Source: Oscheius dolichura (taxonomy: Eukaryota; Nematoda; Chromadorea; Rhabditida; Rhabditidae). From it: a DNA stretch of 64,000 bases. Shown here one piece after another: positions 1 through 14,600 of the stretch (the stretch's first letter is position 1; the number at the start of each line of letters is the position of its first letter). The stretch lies in contig OW051493.1 of assembly GCA_932521035.1 (NCBI GenBank), positions 5,084,001 through 5,148,000 of the forward strand. Direction: 5' to 3'. Below the pieces are notes generated by a model. That model saw nothing but the letters and a program-made list of their open reading frames with translations, was not told the origin of the DNA and made no database searches. Both the position numbers and the translations under genes were made by a program.

Positions 1-244
1 AGTTCATCTCTCTTGTCTCTCGGTGTGCAATGAATCCATGTCCCCAGTGAAATCCCGGAGGAGGGGATCAGCAAGTGTGTCAACGGATGATTTGTGGCGG
101 CGGGTGATAAAGGCCCATAAGGACACCCCCGGCGGACCTTCTAATCTCGTGGTCCACGGCAGCCGGAAGAGCGATGTGTTGTGTTATGGCGACGAGATTA
201 CCACGGAGCCTGCTCGAAACGGATTAGCTAAAGAGCCAAAATGA
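1..244 (+). CDS. possible terminal exon of a gene cut by the left edge
   Basis: A reading frame is open from the left edge to a TGA at 242-244. It is GC-rich and hydrophilic (Arg/Lys/Ser-rich, no membrane segment) and is followed at once by AT-rich sequence. That would fit the C-terminal tail of a gene lying mostly outside the window, with a possible acceptor (CCCCAG) near 42-47. I do not recognise the protein. The open frame could also be chance in GC-rich DNA. Confidence 0.2.
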   Translation, partial: VHLSCLSVCNESMSPVKSRRRGSASVSTDDLWRRVIKAHKDTPGGPSNLVVHGSRKSDVLCYGDEITTEPARNGLAKEPK

Positions 245-506
245 GTGCATTCCGAAAAATTGGACGGCCCACGACAATAGCCAAACGTGAATCATGTGAC
301 AACATTTTCAAAAGGGAGCAAAATCCGAGACTATAATTATTTATATTTCAAATTAGCCGCAAATTTTGCCTGATTCGGCTTGAAATTTCATAAAAGAGAG
401 GATAATCATCGTTGTCGCCGGTTCCTGTATGCATTTTAATCGATTCGATGGTTAACATTATTCATAGTTCTAATTTTTAGTAAATTTCAATTGGTTGTCA
501 TTCAAA

Positions 507-2582
<2,076 letters not shown>

Positions 2583-3079
2583 GATCAGAATGTTTACATT
2601 AAACCAATTGGCTTTAAGCGTTTTTTCTATAAATCATTGAACCCGGAAAGCTTGCGTATTCTTCGAAACGTCATTCTTCTTTCATCGCCGCTCTGTTCCT
2701 TCCTGCATATCTAGTTTCCCTTAATCCACTGTTATTTCAAGAAGACCCTTTCTCATCTTATTTCGGATTGACGGGAATTAATAGTGTTTTCATTCGTTTG
2801 TGGACGGCACCTTCATTCCCGCACTGAACAAGCTAATTTTCGCATATACCGTTTTTTCCCGACTATCAAAGCGTACAGTTTTATATAACCTTTAACCAGC
2901 GAATTTCGCAGTTTTTCCATTTGAAACAGACTATAATCTCGACCATGATAGGACCCAGTTAGGAATTCAACTGTACCTCCTACAAGTATTCTTAGTCCCT
3001 CTAGGCATTTCTTGTATACAGCTTACAACATTATTATTTTCATCTTCAGTAATCGGCCCTATTCAAATCAAAACTTCAG
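2583..3079 (+). other. AT-rich intergenic stretch
   Basis: This lies between the helicase stop and the small secreted-peptide ORF. I see no credible coding exon or repeat. It should hold the helicase 3' UTR and the upstream region of the peptide gene. It ends in an acceptor-like AACTTCAG directly abutting the next ATG. Confidence 0.4.
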
Positions 3080-3280
3080 ATGATGATATTAGTTCTCTGT
3101 TTGATAATATGCCACTTTTCTGCCGGAGAAGTCCAGGAACAAATCGACTTCAAGCCAATTGTGCGGCACGTCCGTGCCATTTCACCTTCCTTCAGCTCGT
3201 GGTGCATTTTCTATCCAGCTCGGTGCAGAATGATGCAAGCTCACAGCGACGGATTTATGAAACGATTCCGATTTTTTTAG
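3080..3280 (+). CDS. putative secreted peptide precursor, allatostatin-C-like Cys spacing
   Basis: A single 66-residue ORF starts MMILVLCLIICHFSAGEVQ, a hydrophobic signal-peptide-like start with a plausible cut after SAG. The remainder is basic. It contains SSWCIFYPARC, two cysteines separated by six residues with an aromatic-x-Pro core, and ends after a KR dibasic site with a short FRFF tail. Insect allatostatin-C peptides (somatostatin-type) also carry a small Cys loop of six residues with an F-N-P core, so a disulphide-bridged neuropeptide is possible. There is no amidation glycine. The ATG follows CAG directly and an AATAAA lies at 3311-3316, which supports a real short transcript. The assignment rests on one short motif only. 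Confidence 0.45.
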   Translation: MMILVLCLIICHFSAGEVQEQIDFKPIVRHVRAISPSFSSWCIFYPARCRMMQAHSDGFMKRFRFF

Positions 3281-3631
3281 AACGTAGAACATGGTCATTA
3301 ATACCTCAGCAATAAATAGTTTCATTATCTTCCATAATACATATAAATAGGAAGAGAATTACAAAATCACGCAAAAACGAAAGCCCATTGGTCAACGATA
3401 TACCGGGCAGTGAGAGGATGCACTGAAATGAGACAATAGAAGTGCTCTATACGATTTTCTAAACATGATTCTATAGGGCATTGAGAAAATAAGAAAAACC
3501 ACAGGGGAAAAAACGATAAAGGGTCGCTACCAGCATAGAAAGACCCCGTTTTAAAAATAAACTTAAAAGAATTCTAAGAAGCAAAATTAATGAAGGTTTC
3601 AATGGAATGCATAAGGTTATTATGAAGAATT

Positions 3632-4686
3632 TTACCAAACAGGATTATTATTTTGTTGATTACGGCTGAGAATAGAGCGCACATCGGAGCAAAAACGAAG
3701 TGCATCTAGGAAAGGCAAAAGATTGAGGAGGCAAGTATCGAATGGATCCGAAAACCATGAAGGAATCGGTATTGCATTTTCTGAAAGAAACTTTTAGTCG
3801 CTAAGAATAATCTTAAAAACAGATAAATGTAAAACTACTTACGGGGGAATTTCCGATACGCTCCTGGTGAATTATCCAGAATAAAAATTGAGCTCAAATC
3901 ATGGTGAATAGCGCTGAGATCTTTTGTGTAACCACCGTAGTCCATAGTGCAATGTTGACGGAAATACCTAGACAAGTAAAAATACACCGAAAAAAACTTT
4001 GCCTACCTTCGATTTAGAATGTTGCGGCCACGATCAAGTTTATCAGCGACGTGAGTGCCATATACTTCCATACTAGCAGTGAATACAACGAGATCAAACC
4101 TAGAGTAAAAAAAGTCATATTTTAAATGTTAACTATGCTACCATTGGCTAACAACTGATAAAAAGTAGTCCACATGAGGTCGAGCATGTACAGAAAATCT
4201 AACCGGATGGCGATCAATAGTGACCTGCAATAATTATGAATAGTTTCGGATGCAAACTTACTTTAATAGTAAAATCCGATGGTGTTCCAGGTTTAACCAT
4301 AGGTCGGATGACACCGTCATGGTGTGAATGAATGAGGGTCTCGTCTAGGTCGAGGACCATAATCTTCTTTCGAACTACCACTTAAAAAATCGGATTAATT
4401 TCCCTTTTGCTTCGCCTACACAATCGGTGAGACGTTAATGGTGATAAAGGAATGTGCTCATATCTAACCACTTGGTGTTTTGCATACTGAAAGGTAGTAG
4501 TGAACACCAATAAACTGTAGAAAATATTAAGAAACCTACAGATCTGTAACTTCTTCGAAAACCTTGCATAACAAAACCAAAAACAGCACCCAGCATTACC
4601 ACAATTGCAGTAACAAGACTCATCATGCTTCTCAAGAAGGTATGCGGCCTATTTTGACGACGATCAAGAGAAGCTTGAGCAGGCAT
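3632..4686 (-). CDS. CTDNEP1: CTD nuclear envelope phosphatase 1 (Dullard)
   Basis: This is a HAD-superfamily serine phosphatase that dephosphorylates lipin at the ER/nuclear envelope and so tunes phospholipid synthesis. The first exon (ATG at 4684-4686) encodes an N-terminal hydrophobic anchor ([16 protein letters not shown]). The next minus-strand exons give the catalytic motif [15 protein letters not shown], where DLDET supplies the nucleophile and acid aspartates. These are followed by [46 protein letters not shown] and [13 protein letters not shown]. The last exon gives [24 protein letters not shown] and DVRSILSRN, ending in VW-stop at 3632-3634. Coverage is close to the full family length (about 245 residues). 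The upstream acceptor TTTTTCAG lies about 17 nt before the ATG. The gene is divergent from the C3orf33-like gene. Confidence 0.92.
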
Positions 4687-5434
4687 GTTTTATTTCATTC
4701 CCTGAAAAAAAGCGAATTATACACGAGCAAAAATAAATTCATAAATTAGCATCTACGAGTCAGTTTCTCTTGAGCAAGGATCGCGCTTGGCAGATAAAAA
4801 AATTATTATATATATTTTTGGAACAACTGCCTTTTCTTTTACTATGTACAAGTATCTATGCTTTCATTCGTTATAGCCTTGCATAATGCTATATATATAT
4901 CGACATTAGAGGGTAGTATGAAAAACAACGACAGAGGAGATACAAGCACCGTGTGAGAAAGGGGATAAAAACACCAGTCCATTTTTTTCAGCGGATATGT
5001 GAGCAGAGCATTTTTATCTGCCAACATCTCCGCTTCGGGGAAAAAGCTGGTCCCGCAGCGGAGATGCGTCGCGAATTTTGAACCTGTTTGAAATATCCGT
5101 TGAAAACGGACAATATACGGTGCTGTTTCCAACGATAAAAATTTTTCCTAGTCTTATGATTCTTGCTTTTATATATAGACTAGGCAAGCAAAAATAACTA
5201 ACAATGTAAATACCAGATGCGTGGCGAAATTTGAAAAATGCAGAACCTCTGCACTCGTTCCGCGCCAAGCAATTGGGAAGCGTATTCTGTGCTTCCCGCT
5301 CCGTTTCAGCTCGAATTACACTCAAATCACCTTGCTCTAATTATCTTTAGCAGCATAATTTATTCATTTGTTTTTTGTCATGGAGACATAAAGTTGTATA
5401 TTTCTATCAATCATTATTTTACGTTCTTTCAGCT
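4687..5434. promoter_or_regulatory. bidirectional upstream region (CTDNEP1 / C3orf33-like)
   Basis: This AT-rich 0.75-kb stretch separates two divergent start codons and should hold both promoters or outrons. It contains a small TA-repeat patch near 4810-4820 and another near 4890-4900. I see no coding exon. Short open frames here lack splice support. It ends in TTCTTTCAG two nt before the ATG of the plus-strand gene. Confidence 0.35.
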
Positions 5435-7221
5435 ATGGGTGAAACCGAGTCTGTGGCCCCGCCACCACAGCAAGAACTGTCTGCACCACCTCCAGTAATA
5501 GAGCAAAAGATTGTGACCATCTCTCCGGCTCCTGTAGTCAAGTATGTAGATCCATTAGACAGATACCAGGCGTTAATCGTTAGGGTGAGTTATTTTTGCG
5601 ATTTCGTTAGTACTGCTATTTCAGGGCACAATTATAGGAGTTGGTCTTGCAGGAGTTGCTTTATTTTTAAAAAACTCTAGAATTGTTAGTTTCCTTTTTA
5701 CCTTTTAAAGCTCATATAGCAACAGTTTTTTTTATTACTAACTTTAGATGGCCCTCTGTCGAAATATAAATGTTAATATTTAAAAATACTACCAATATTT
5801 GAATTGTTCGTGAGAATCACTAAAAATTTCTGGTTTTGGTAAAAAAGGAAACACTTGCCTTGACATTTTGAAAGTTAAAGTTTTTGTAAGCGGTTCATCT
5901 AAAGTTAAATAGTATCCATGCGTGCAGTTAATTTTACTAATTCTTTTTTCAGTTTGCTAGATTTGAACACATAGGCCAGATACCAAAGGAATTTATTCGA
6001 AAAGAGCTTGAACTAAAAGGTCAAATACGGGAGGTTATTTATGCTTTTTATTCTCTTATCCAAAGATATTTCTAGGTTCTACCTGGCGGAGAACTGAAAA
6101 TACTGCATGAACCTATTGTTAAATTGCCATCAGTATTTCGCAAAAAACTTACTGAAAAGGTGAGCTATATACATTGTATTTTATATTTTTATTACAGACC
6201 GGTCTACTGAATGTTCGACTAGCCGGCGTTGACATTTCGGAAGCTGGCAAACAATTTATGACTAAGGATTTGAGGCTTAAAAACAAACCGATTGTTTTTA
6301 CTGTTATCAAGGTGAGTCAACACCTTCTGCGAAGTTTTTTATCGTGAATTTTACAGCAGAATAACGAGTCACCGGACACCATTGACTGTGATGTGACAGT
6401 AAAACGCGTGAGTCATACTTTACAGTCTAATAGCTTTTGGATTTATTAGTGATTTGTAACTGATAGTTTCCAGAATCTCATTTCTCGTACAAACCTGAAC
6501 ATTGAATTGGTACGTCGTGGTTACGCAAGGGTACCACCTCCTGATCACCCTCGCCATTTAAAGGCTCTTCAAAATATTCCTGCGTATTCTAGGCTCGTTA
6601 GTCGACTTTTGATGAGTGAAAAGGTGAGGAATATCCTATCCAATATTTAATAGATGTTTAAAATACTTTTTAAAAGATTAAGCCATTGAAAAAACGTGGA
6701 GATCAAAAGTGAAATTTTTCAGGTAGCAGACCGGCGTGGTGTAGGAGTTTGGGAACGAGATACTTGGGTTGAATCGGTGCAATCTTACCCAAGTCAAGCT
6801 GGCCAGATCATTAAAAATGCTGCTATTGTAAGAGCGCTGGTAAGTCACTAAGCTATTTTCTGTTTTATTTTCGAAAAATGACTTATTTTCCAACAAATGC
6901 TTGGATTTTCATGTTCTTTCTTAGTGGATCAATGCTTTAGCTTAGTTGACGAAAAGTTGTATTTGTCCAAGGTGCCATACAGTTAGTAGCTAACGCGGAT
7001 AATTGCAATGACAACAAACCTTAAGCAATCATTAATTTCAGGTACTGATTTTCAATGTTACTCGTGACGTAATCATATATGGAGCCAAGATTGTTCAACA
7101 AACATATGCGCTCATTCTAGCCACATTCGCGTCAATTTCGCGCGGATATGGGAAATTTTCTAAAGGAGTAGATGATCTAACCATGAAATACAACAATTTG
7201 AAGAATAGAGCTAAGCAATAA
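5435..7221 (+). CDS. C3orf33: C3orf33-like single-pass membrane protein with nuclease-like fold
   Basis: Multi-exon gene. The N-terminus is Pro/Gln-rich (MGETESVAPPPQQE). The second exon gives a transmembrane segment, GTIIGVGLAGVALFL. Then follow GQIPKEFIRKELELKGQIRE, VPGGELKILHEPIVKLPSVFR, VRLAGVDISEAGKQFM and, after a short linker, ELVRRGYARV and RRGVGVWERD. The order matches metazoan C3orf33: a TM helix, an IPxEFIRR-type string, the LKGRLR/LEIEHIPI strand pair, LVKLAGVELAETGK and a GxGIWKED end. That family has a staphylococcal-nuclease-like beta-barrel, and its role is poorly known. The charged catalytic residues of true nucleases are not obvious, so I infer no enzyme activity. The last exon ends KNRAKQ-stop at 7219-7221. 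AATAAA lies at 7283-7288. The ATG lies 2 nt after an acceptor-like CAG. Confidence 0.75.
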
Positions 7222-8679
7222 GTTCCTCTTTTCTTTCCTCAAGTGTTACGAGTTGCAAGAAATTTCCAGGAATTTTTTTCACAATAAAATTTCGAATTTC
7301 CTATTCATCTTCTGAGGAAACGGTATTTTATAATGTTTAGCTAAAATTTCTTGCAAATGTAGCTAGAGCTATAGATTGTTCGTCTTTTAATCCCGTTGAT
7401 GAGTAGTTTTTCAGTTAGGCTGTGTACATTTTTGCCCTTTTTCGTTAATAAAGAAAGACCAGATAATAAATTATATATATACTTGCTGAATTTGTTTTGT
7501 GTACTCCGTTTATTCGGAAAATATTTATATCTTTATGACAATAGTCGAACCTGTGTGAGCTTGACATGACAAAGGAACCCAAGAAATGGAAAAAAGGAGG
7601 CTTTTGGAAACATGGATATATTCGTACTTCTGTATGAGGTCGTAAGTTAATTCACCACGGCAGAATAGAAAAAACATCCAAAAGTAAAATACACGTCTGA
7701 AATGTTCCCCTGATATATAACCCGTTTCCATCATTTGTCATCTCAAGCGCAACTGAGTTTTTCAATAGTTTGGCTTACACTAAATGCCTTATTCAGCCTA
7801 AAGATGCTTCGTTGAACCTACTGTTGATACCTTTCTGCCCAAGTTTATGCCCAGGTAAATTTATTTGAACGTGAAAAGGGAAGGCATCTTTGAGGTGTAG
7901 GAAAGATGGACAAGAATTGGTACATTGACAATCCGTCGGGGAAAACTTCCCACAGTTCAGACGCATCTGACAATGAAAGACCACGCACATTGTAAGTCCT
8001 TGTCTAATTTCCCTATAAAACATAATCTGCCCTCCCCATTTCCGATGAAATGAGGCAGTTCATCCTCCCTTTCAGACGTCTCACCACAAGAATTTCCAGT
8101 AATAAAATTTATCCGTCTCTTTCCAGGTCAGCGGCTGAAAGGAGTCCCTCTGCCTGTCTTCCGCGTCGCTCTTTTGCCAAACCGCCCAATTTGAGCAAAG
8201 AAAACATGCAGGTTGGTCTCTTTTTGCCGTTTCATGTGGGATACCTGACCTTTTCCTCCTTTTTTATTGGTATAGTCACCACGCGGGATGATCCTTTGTG
8301 ATTCCTCTATGTTTTCCATCGTCTCGCTAATCCGGCGGCATTACAAGAATTCCTCGCGGATATTGCTAATAACATGAGTTCTGGAATAGTCTCTACCCCG
8401 TCTAACTGATAGTTCTAAAAGAGTCGAGTTCCTCAAAAGGTCTGTCAGAGACATCTATCCCCGGGAAGGTTCAGTCGCATCGCCGCCCCGCCCCCCGACT
8501 TCAACAGCTGTCCGCTGCGATGGAAACATAGAGGAGCCGTCGCATTTCCTGTTCCCCTCGCCTGATAATGATTTGCATATCGGCAACTTCCCCAGCGAGT
8601 CTTCGCCGGAAGGAGGATCCGTCTAATTGACAGATCTGGCTGGATAATCCGCCCCTGCTCAAGGCAGTCCTCCGTCTCT
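7222..8679. other. intergenic region upstream of the MAST gene
   Basis: It begins AT-rich (3' UTR of the C3orf33-like gene, AATAAA near 7283 and 7447) and becomes GC-rich from about 8050. A possible exon at about 8129-8208 follows a CTTTCCAG acceptor and ends in a GTTGGT donor. It could encode a Ser/Arg-rich peptide and might be an upstream exon of the MAST gene. I could not connect it in frame. No other gene is supported. Confidence 0.3.
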
Positions 8680-11600
8680 ATGGATTCCTCCCGTCCAAAC
8701 ACCCACCTCACTATGCCGCGAGGCAGTTCGTCCCTAAGAGTCTCCCCCAGGATGAGAAGACTGGCCTCCCAACTGGGGGCTATCAAGATCAGCCTCGACC
8801 CTCCCTCCCCGCCCAGCCTGGAGACGTCTCCCGGGCTCCAGACGCCTTGGAACAGCCAAATGGATTACCTGCAAGTGCCAAGCTTCGACACGGATGAGAT
8901 GGCCCGAATGGCCAGCCCTCCGCCGGACAGAAGGGCCTCTTACGCCTCGACCCTGAGCGACGTCAGCTCGATCACGATCCCGATGAGTGTCAGCTACCAG
9001 AACCTGCTCAGTCCGATGTGGACGTGTGTCAAGCACTGTAGCGACGAGTACGACGTGCCCCAGGAGCCGTTCCGGCGGCCGCGGAGTGCCCAGGTATGTC
9101 TCGGTTGAATAATTGATGGCCGTAGGAGACATAGTTTCCCCGTGAAGGAGGTCTTTGTCATCCGGGACCCCGTAAATATTTTCGCTCTTTATATCGGAGG
9201 ATCTCTCCCAATCCGCTGTTTTCTCGGTTCGAATGCTCTCCATAAAATATATGCATGAGTGCGGATGTAATTGAGTTATGTCATCCTCCCCGGTCCCTGA
9301 TTTCTCTGCTCCGGGAGCCGTTAATAATTAATGTGACATTAGCTCATTTATCGCGAGGAGGAGTGTGTGAGGTGTCGTCGTCCGGCAGCACGTCATCCGC
9401 TTTGTTAATTCAAGCCGACACGAGGAGCTTCGAGTAGTTTATGGCCGGATTACGCGGAAATTGGCTCGTATCCGCAAAGAAGAGGAGAGGATTAGCCCCG
9501 CTCTTTCCCAATATGTGACGGGAGCCAGAAAGGGCGAGATTAGTGTTTTTACTCTTCTGATATACGGCGACGGCCGGGGGCTAGCATTTGTTTTGATCTC
9601 TCCTGCGGCCGCCGCGGTTTAAAATCATCCCCACGTGTTCCCTTGCAAAAGCGGCTGTTATGAGAGCCTGATAAGTCGATTAGATACCCTTTAGAGTGTC
9701 CTCAGCGGTGGAGAGTCGTCTCCGATCTGCGTGCCGCCGGTCCTTCTATCGCCGGTCCTCTCCCGTCCGATCCGCTCGCAGTCTGCCGCCTCGTCTCCCC
9801 TGCCCATCAGACATCAGGTAAGCAAACGAGCCGGAAGAGACGACCCTTTCAGCAGAACTCCGACTCCGAGAGTGACCATGGTGTCCAGTGGCGCGGAGGG
9901 GCGAACATGGCCCGGAGGAGTCTGGCCAGCAGCCTGGCCTCGGGGACCAGTGGCACCGGCGGCCGGGACTCCTCCCGGCCACATACCCCCACACTGTCGC
10001 CCGTGCTCAACAGGTCGGCCAGCGGCAGCCGACTGGCCTTCTCTTTTCAAAGTAGGTGATTAATCGGACAGAGGGTGTCAAGTGCTCAAATAAAGAGAGA
10101 GGGCCCCTCCCATGACTCAGCCCCTTCGAAATAGAAGAGTAATATATACCGAGCATAATTCCGCTAGCCACGCTCTGGTCTGATTACACATCCACTCAAA
10201 CAAGCTGAACGCCGGGAAAACTTTGTTATTCCTCCCCCGATCCCCCGGTCGCTATCATTTCCTACGAGCTCCATGGCCACCCTTCGCCGTGCTTGTAAGT
10301 TCCAAAAATTAAGGGGGGTGACAAGGGCCTCGAGAGGGTACACTTGGGGGAAAAAGCCTGCGTGGCGTGTTCATGGAAAGTGTCCCTCATTACACCCTCC
10401 TCCAGCTGTCATTTCAGATTCCCAACTGCGGAGTAGTTCCGGAAACAACTCGCTACTCGGTGGCCGGCCGGGAGTCTCGCGAGCAGAGTCGATGTCCGAC
10501 CCCGACAGGATGAGAAGGAAGAGGGCCAGGCGACGGACCATGGTCCATGGTGAGTCTGCCAGGGGGACAGGGGACAGGGTGGCGGGGAACTCGTTCTCTC
10601 TCACTTTACGGTATATGCCTAATGGGCCCGGCGATGACTCGAACTTTTATAAGAAAATATGATTCGAGGCAGGAAATATAGCTTCCTTGCGCACACACGC
10701 ACGATGGCGTCAGTGGCTCTTGACTTTCCCCTCTCGCCGTGTCTCGCTCTCTCGAAGATCTTCTTCTTCTACCCTTTTTACCCCTTTTATCTTCCTCATC
10801 ATCTCTCCTGACTCCGTCCCTCATTCTAGAAGACGTGTGTCGGCCCCCAAAGTCTCCGAGACACTCTTCTCGCCATCTTCTACTTCCTTCTCCCTTCTTG
10901 TCCCTCCTAATCATCCATTTCAACCACTGATTAGGCATCTTCTCGGCAGATGGGGGGATAAGGGTAGAGACGGGGCAGACCACCCTGAAGTGGCCAGGTT
11001 CGCCAGACCAAAGTGGACTCGAGAGACACGCAAAAAAAGAGAGTCAACGGTCTCGTTTAGTAAAGTTTTTGCAGAAGAGAAAAACTCGTTACCTTCCGTT
11101 TTCGTCCGCCTACCAGATTACAATCGGCTATTTTTGCGAAAAGGGGCAAATTGTTGTCATTTTAGGGGGGACAAGTTCAGACCTCCTCCCACCCCGATAA
11201 TGGTTTATTCATCCGTGCTCGTCTGTTTTGCCGTATCCGCCAATTCGGCCGTCGTTGTCGTCGCCGGTTGATTCACATCCCGTCTGTTTATTTGCTCAAA
11301 GTATCTGTCTCCCGGCTCTTCATCTCCTCTGGAATGGGCAGCCTGCTCGGTATTCCTCGGGCGACTTCCTCCTCCTCCGTTGATTAGGAGAAGTCTCTCT
11401 TAATTGGCCCCGGGCCCTTTAATGACAGTTCGCCAGCAGCTGCCGCCAGTCCTAATTCAGTTTGTCCTGTTGTGGTGGCCGTCTCCTTCCAGAAATCCTT
11501 CCCCATTGACTCATCCCTTCTCTGTCTCCACGTGTTCCTTTTTCTATTTTCCCAGAGAAGGAGTGTCCCTAATCTCTGGTCTCTTCATAACAATGTTTCC

Positions 11601-14600
11601 CCCGTCCGTGACTTTTATAGAGTTCTTGGATATCCCGGCTGCCGAGCACCACCCTCGGCATATTACGCCTACTTAGTCGAGCGCGGCATATCTGGCCCGT
11701 GCCCAGGTTGCCCTGCTTCCCCTACGTCAGACACAGTGCCCTACTTGAGGTTTGGTCCGCTCCTCCTGAAAAGAGCTTCATATGTCCCCATTATCACCGA
11801 CACGTGTCCCTCCCAATTACCAATGCACCTGTCGGCCTCCCTGTTCGTCGTCTGTTTATCACCTGTCCCCACTCCTTTGACCTCCTTCTTCGATCCTCCC
11901 TGAAAGGGGAAAGAGTAATTATCTCGACTCTCGGCACTTGGCGCTTATCCTCCCCCTCTGGCTTCTCTCTCCCTTCCAAATTACTCCGTATTCAAGGAGC
12001 CGACTCGATGACATGGAGGCAGCGCTCGATGAGTGCCCGAATCGTTACTGTGGCACATGGGAAGAGCAGTGAGTTGGGGTGACAACATCCCTGTTGACTT
12101 TCGTCTCCTCTCGATGAGTTCGCTTCAAGCCGAGAATGTCGAGGTGTTCGCCGAAAGTGACAGAAGTGCCCTTTCGAAGCAGCTGGGGGCTATTTCGGAT
12201 ACGTGAATACTTTCGGAGAAGGGGTGAAAATAGCCGAGCCGGGGGCACTAATTAGTTTTATTTATCGTCCTCCATAATATATTTTCAGGTGTGTGCAGCG
12301 AGTCTTCAATGGAGAGCAACTGGTCCGGCTCGACCTCCACCACGAACCTTCTCCGCCTCCGGAGCTGTCTCGGCCACTCGGACCCCCAGATCTCGGCCGG
12401 CACCAGTCATTCGCAGTCCCCGAGGAGTAAGGTCAGTTCGTTTTTATAAAAGGAAACGATGGATTAGTCACCCTGTCTGTGTCATTTTCCCCGTTCTACA
12501 TATTCGGTTTCGATGGGTTTTCAGGGGGAGAACCCTAATGGACGGGGGGCTGAGTCCAACTGGGCTGGGCGGTGAGTACGGTGTAAACAGGCCTCTTGTT
12601 TGTGTGGCGGTGGAAATGAGTTTGTTGTCCTGGTGGATGGGAGCCAGGGAGGATGCCATCACGTGGAGATAAGTCGGAGGAAACCTTGAGGTGCCGAAAT
12701 ACGCGATTAGCTTAATTGATTAACGCGAGCCCGGGGTAATTGGCCTCCTCGCGCGTATATGGGCGGGGCGAGTCAGAGGAAGCAGTCCCCAGCTGGCTGC
12801 CCTCTGCAACAATGGCATCTCCATCTATTAACACCTGCTAGGTGGACTGATAACCCCATGGAGGCATCCTCCATCGACCGGCGCCGCTCCCGAAGATGCT
12901 CCCTGCCCCTGCTGCCCCTCGGCCTCCAGCTGGGACAGTCCGGGACGACGGGGCCTCTCGCGAGGCCGGTGACTCACACCTGGAGACATCAGCAGCCCCG
13001 GTATTCGATCTGTTCGACGGAGTCCCTCCTGCGGGTACCCAGTCCCCAGAACAGGAAGCGGAGTCCCTCCCGTACTCCTACCAAACGGGTCGGACTCGAA
13101 CTGGGCCACCACAGCCCGCCGGTGTCCACGGTCCACTCGAGCTTCTTCGACGACTCTCCGCTGGATTCCGGCCGACGCATGTCATGCTCCTTCTCCGTGA
13201 GTTTCGTCTCGTCTTTCCCCCTCCGAGCCGCGTTATTAATTGCGGCGTTTTTAATTAGGCTCATCCCGGGGAAACTTTCTGCGCTTCGGCCAAATGAGAT
13301 TAGGAGAGGCTCCGAGTATTTTTAGAACATTTGTAAGGGAAAAAGACTAATCTATGCTCGAGTCACGCGAAAGGCGAAACCCCACGGAATCTCTACGACT
13401 TGAGGTATAATTAGAACCACCGAGTCCCCCTCCGGGTTATCCATGAAATTGTTATCGGAGACAGCTGGCCTCCCTCTTAATTCCCCCGTCTCGTCCGCCT
13501 TTTTGCATAAATTCCATCGATCAGGGGAGATTGTCGATTATCTCTCACAGCTCGCCGCGAAGAGGAAAAATTGGTCTATTCGGGTTGGCCATCTCGAAAT
13601 CTATGAGAATGAGTTTTTTCAGCAAAATCAGATAAGTAGATCGAGCGAAAACAGCAATAATATTTGAAAATAAACTTCAGAGAGCTGCCATTTTTTTTAG
13701 ATTACATGGGCACCATCCCAAAAAACTCATTCTCATAGATTTTTATCTAGTCTAACTATTTGCAAAGTTTTACATGGATCGGTTCAGTGAATGATTTCAA
13801 AACGTCAGCGCCAGTTGGATATCGAAATCGCAAAAGAAAATTTAAAATTTTCCTTTCGCGGGCCGTGCTTTTTTTGCATCTAATATATTTTTTTTTCGAA
13901 ATGTTGACATCCAATCTGCTAATTTTTGCTGCAAACCACTCAGCTCACCGAAAGGAACATTTTGACACCAAGCTTGGTAATAACTTCGCAAGAAAACTAT
14001 TTTTGAACTCAAAAAGTGTTTTTCCTGAACAAAATTGACTCGTTATTCATTTCTCCTATATTTTGCCGTATTTCATATTTTTCTCTTTTGTTCTATAGTA
14101 ATTCGAGGTCGGTAACGCTAGATAAAGCATCAGAAACATATAAAAATGCATACAAGCAATTTTAGCATTGGGGCGCGCAGACCTTTAAACTGTCCAAGGC
14201 GGCGAGCTGTGCTCTGCTCATTTCCTCTGCCCGCGACTTTCCGAGCCGAGAATAACCAGGTGTGGCGGATGATGGGAGAGCGACTCATTTGTGACCATTG
14301 CCATTTGAACTCGACGCGGGGGCGGATAGGCCACGAAATGAAAGAAATATGGCCGGGATCGAGTGTGATTAATGACACGCAAGCAGTGGGCCTTCTGAGG
14401 GAAAACAGCCCGGCCCGGGGGTATACAGATTGCATTACCTGGCCCTCTTGGCTGGCCCTACTCGCCCGAATTATTCATCGACAAAATTTGTTCTTCCCTC
14501 AATAACATCGTTTCCAATTCATGACACGATTTGCCTCGGTTCTTCGCGGTGGAGGACAAATTTCCGGGATATGCTGAGGGCAATAATCGAGCAAAGACGA

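Noticed and set aside
13443-14435. Several 75-100-codon frames in the large MAST intron
   Set aside because: No conservation with MAST proteins and no consistent phase with flanking exons; they occur in both strands of the same DNA.
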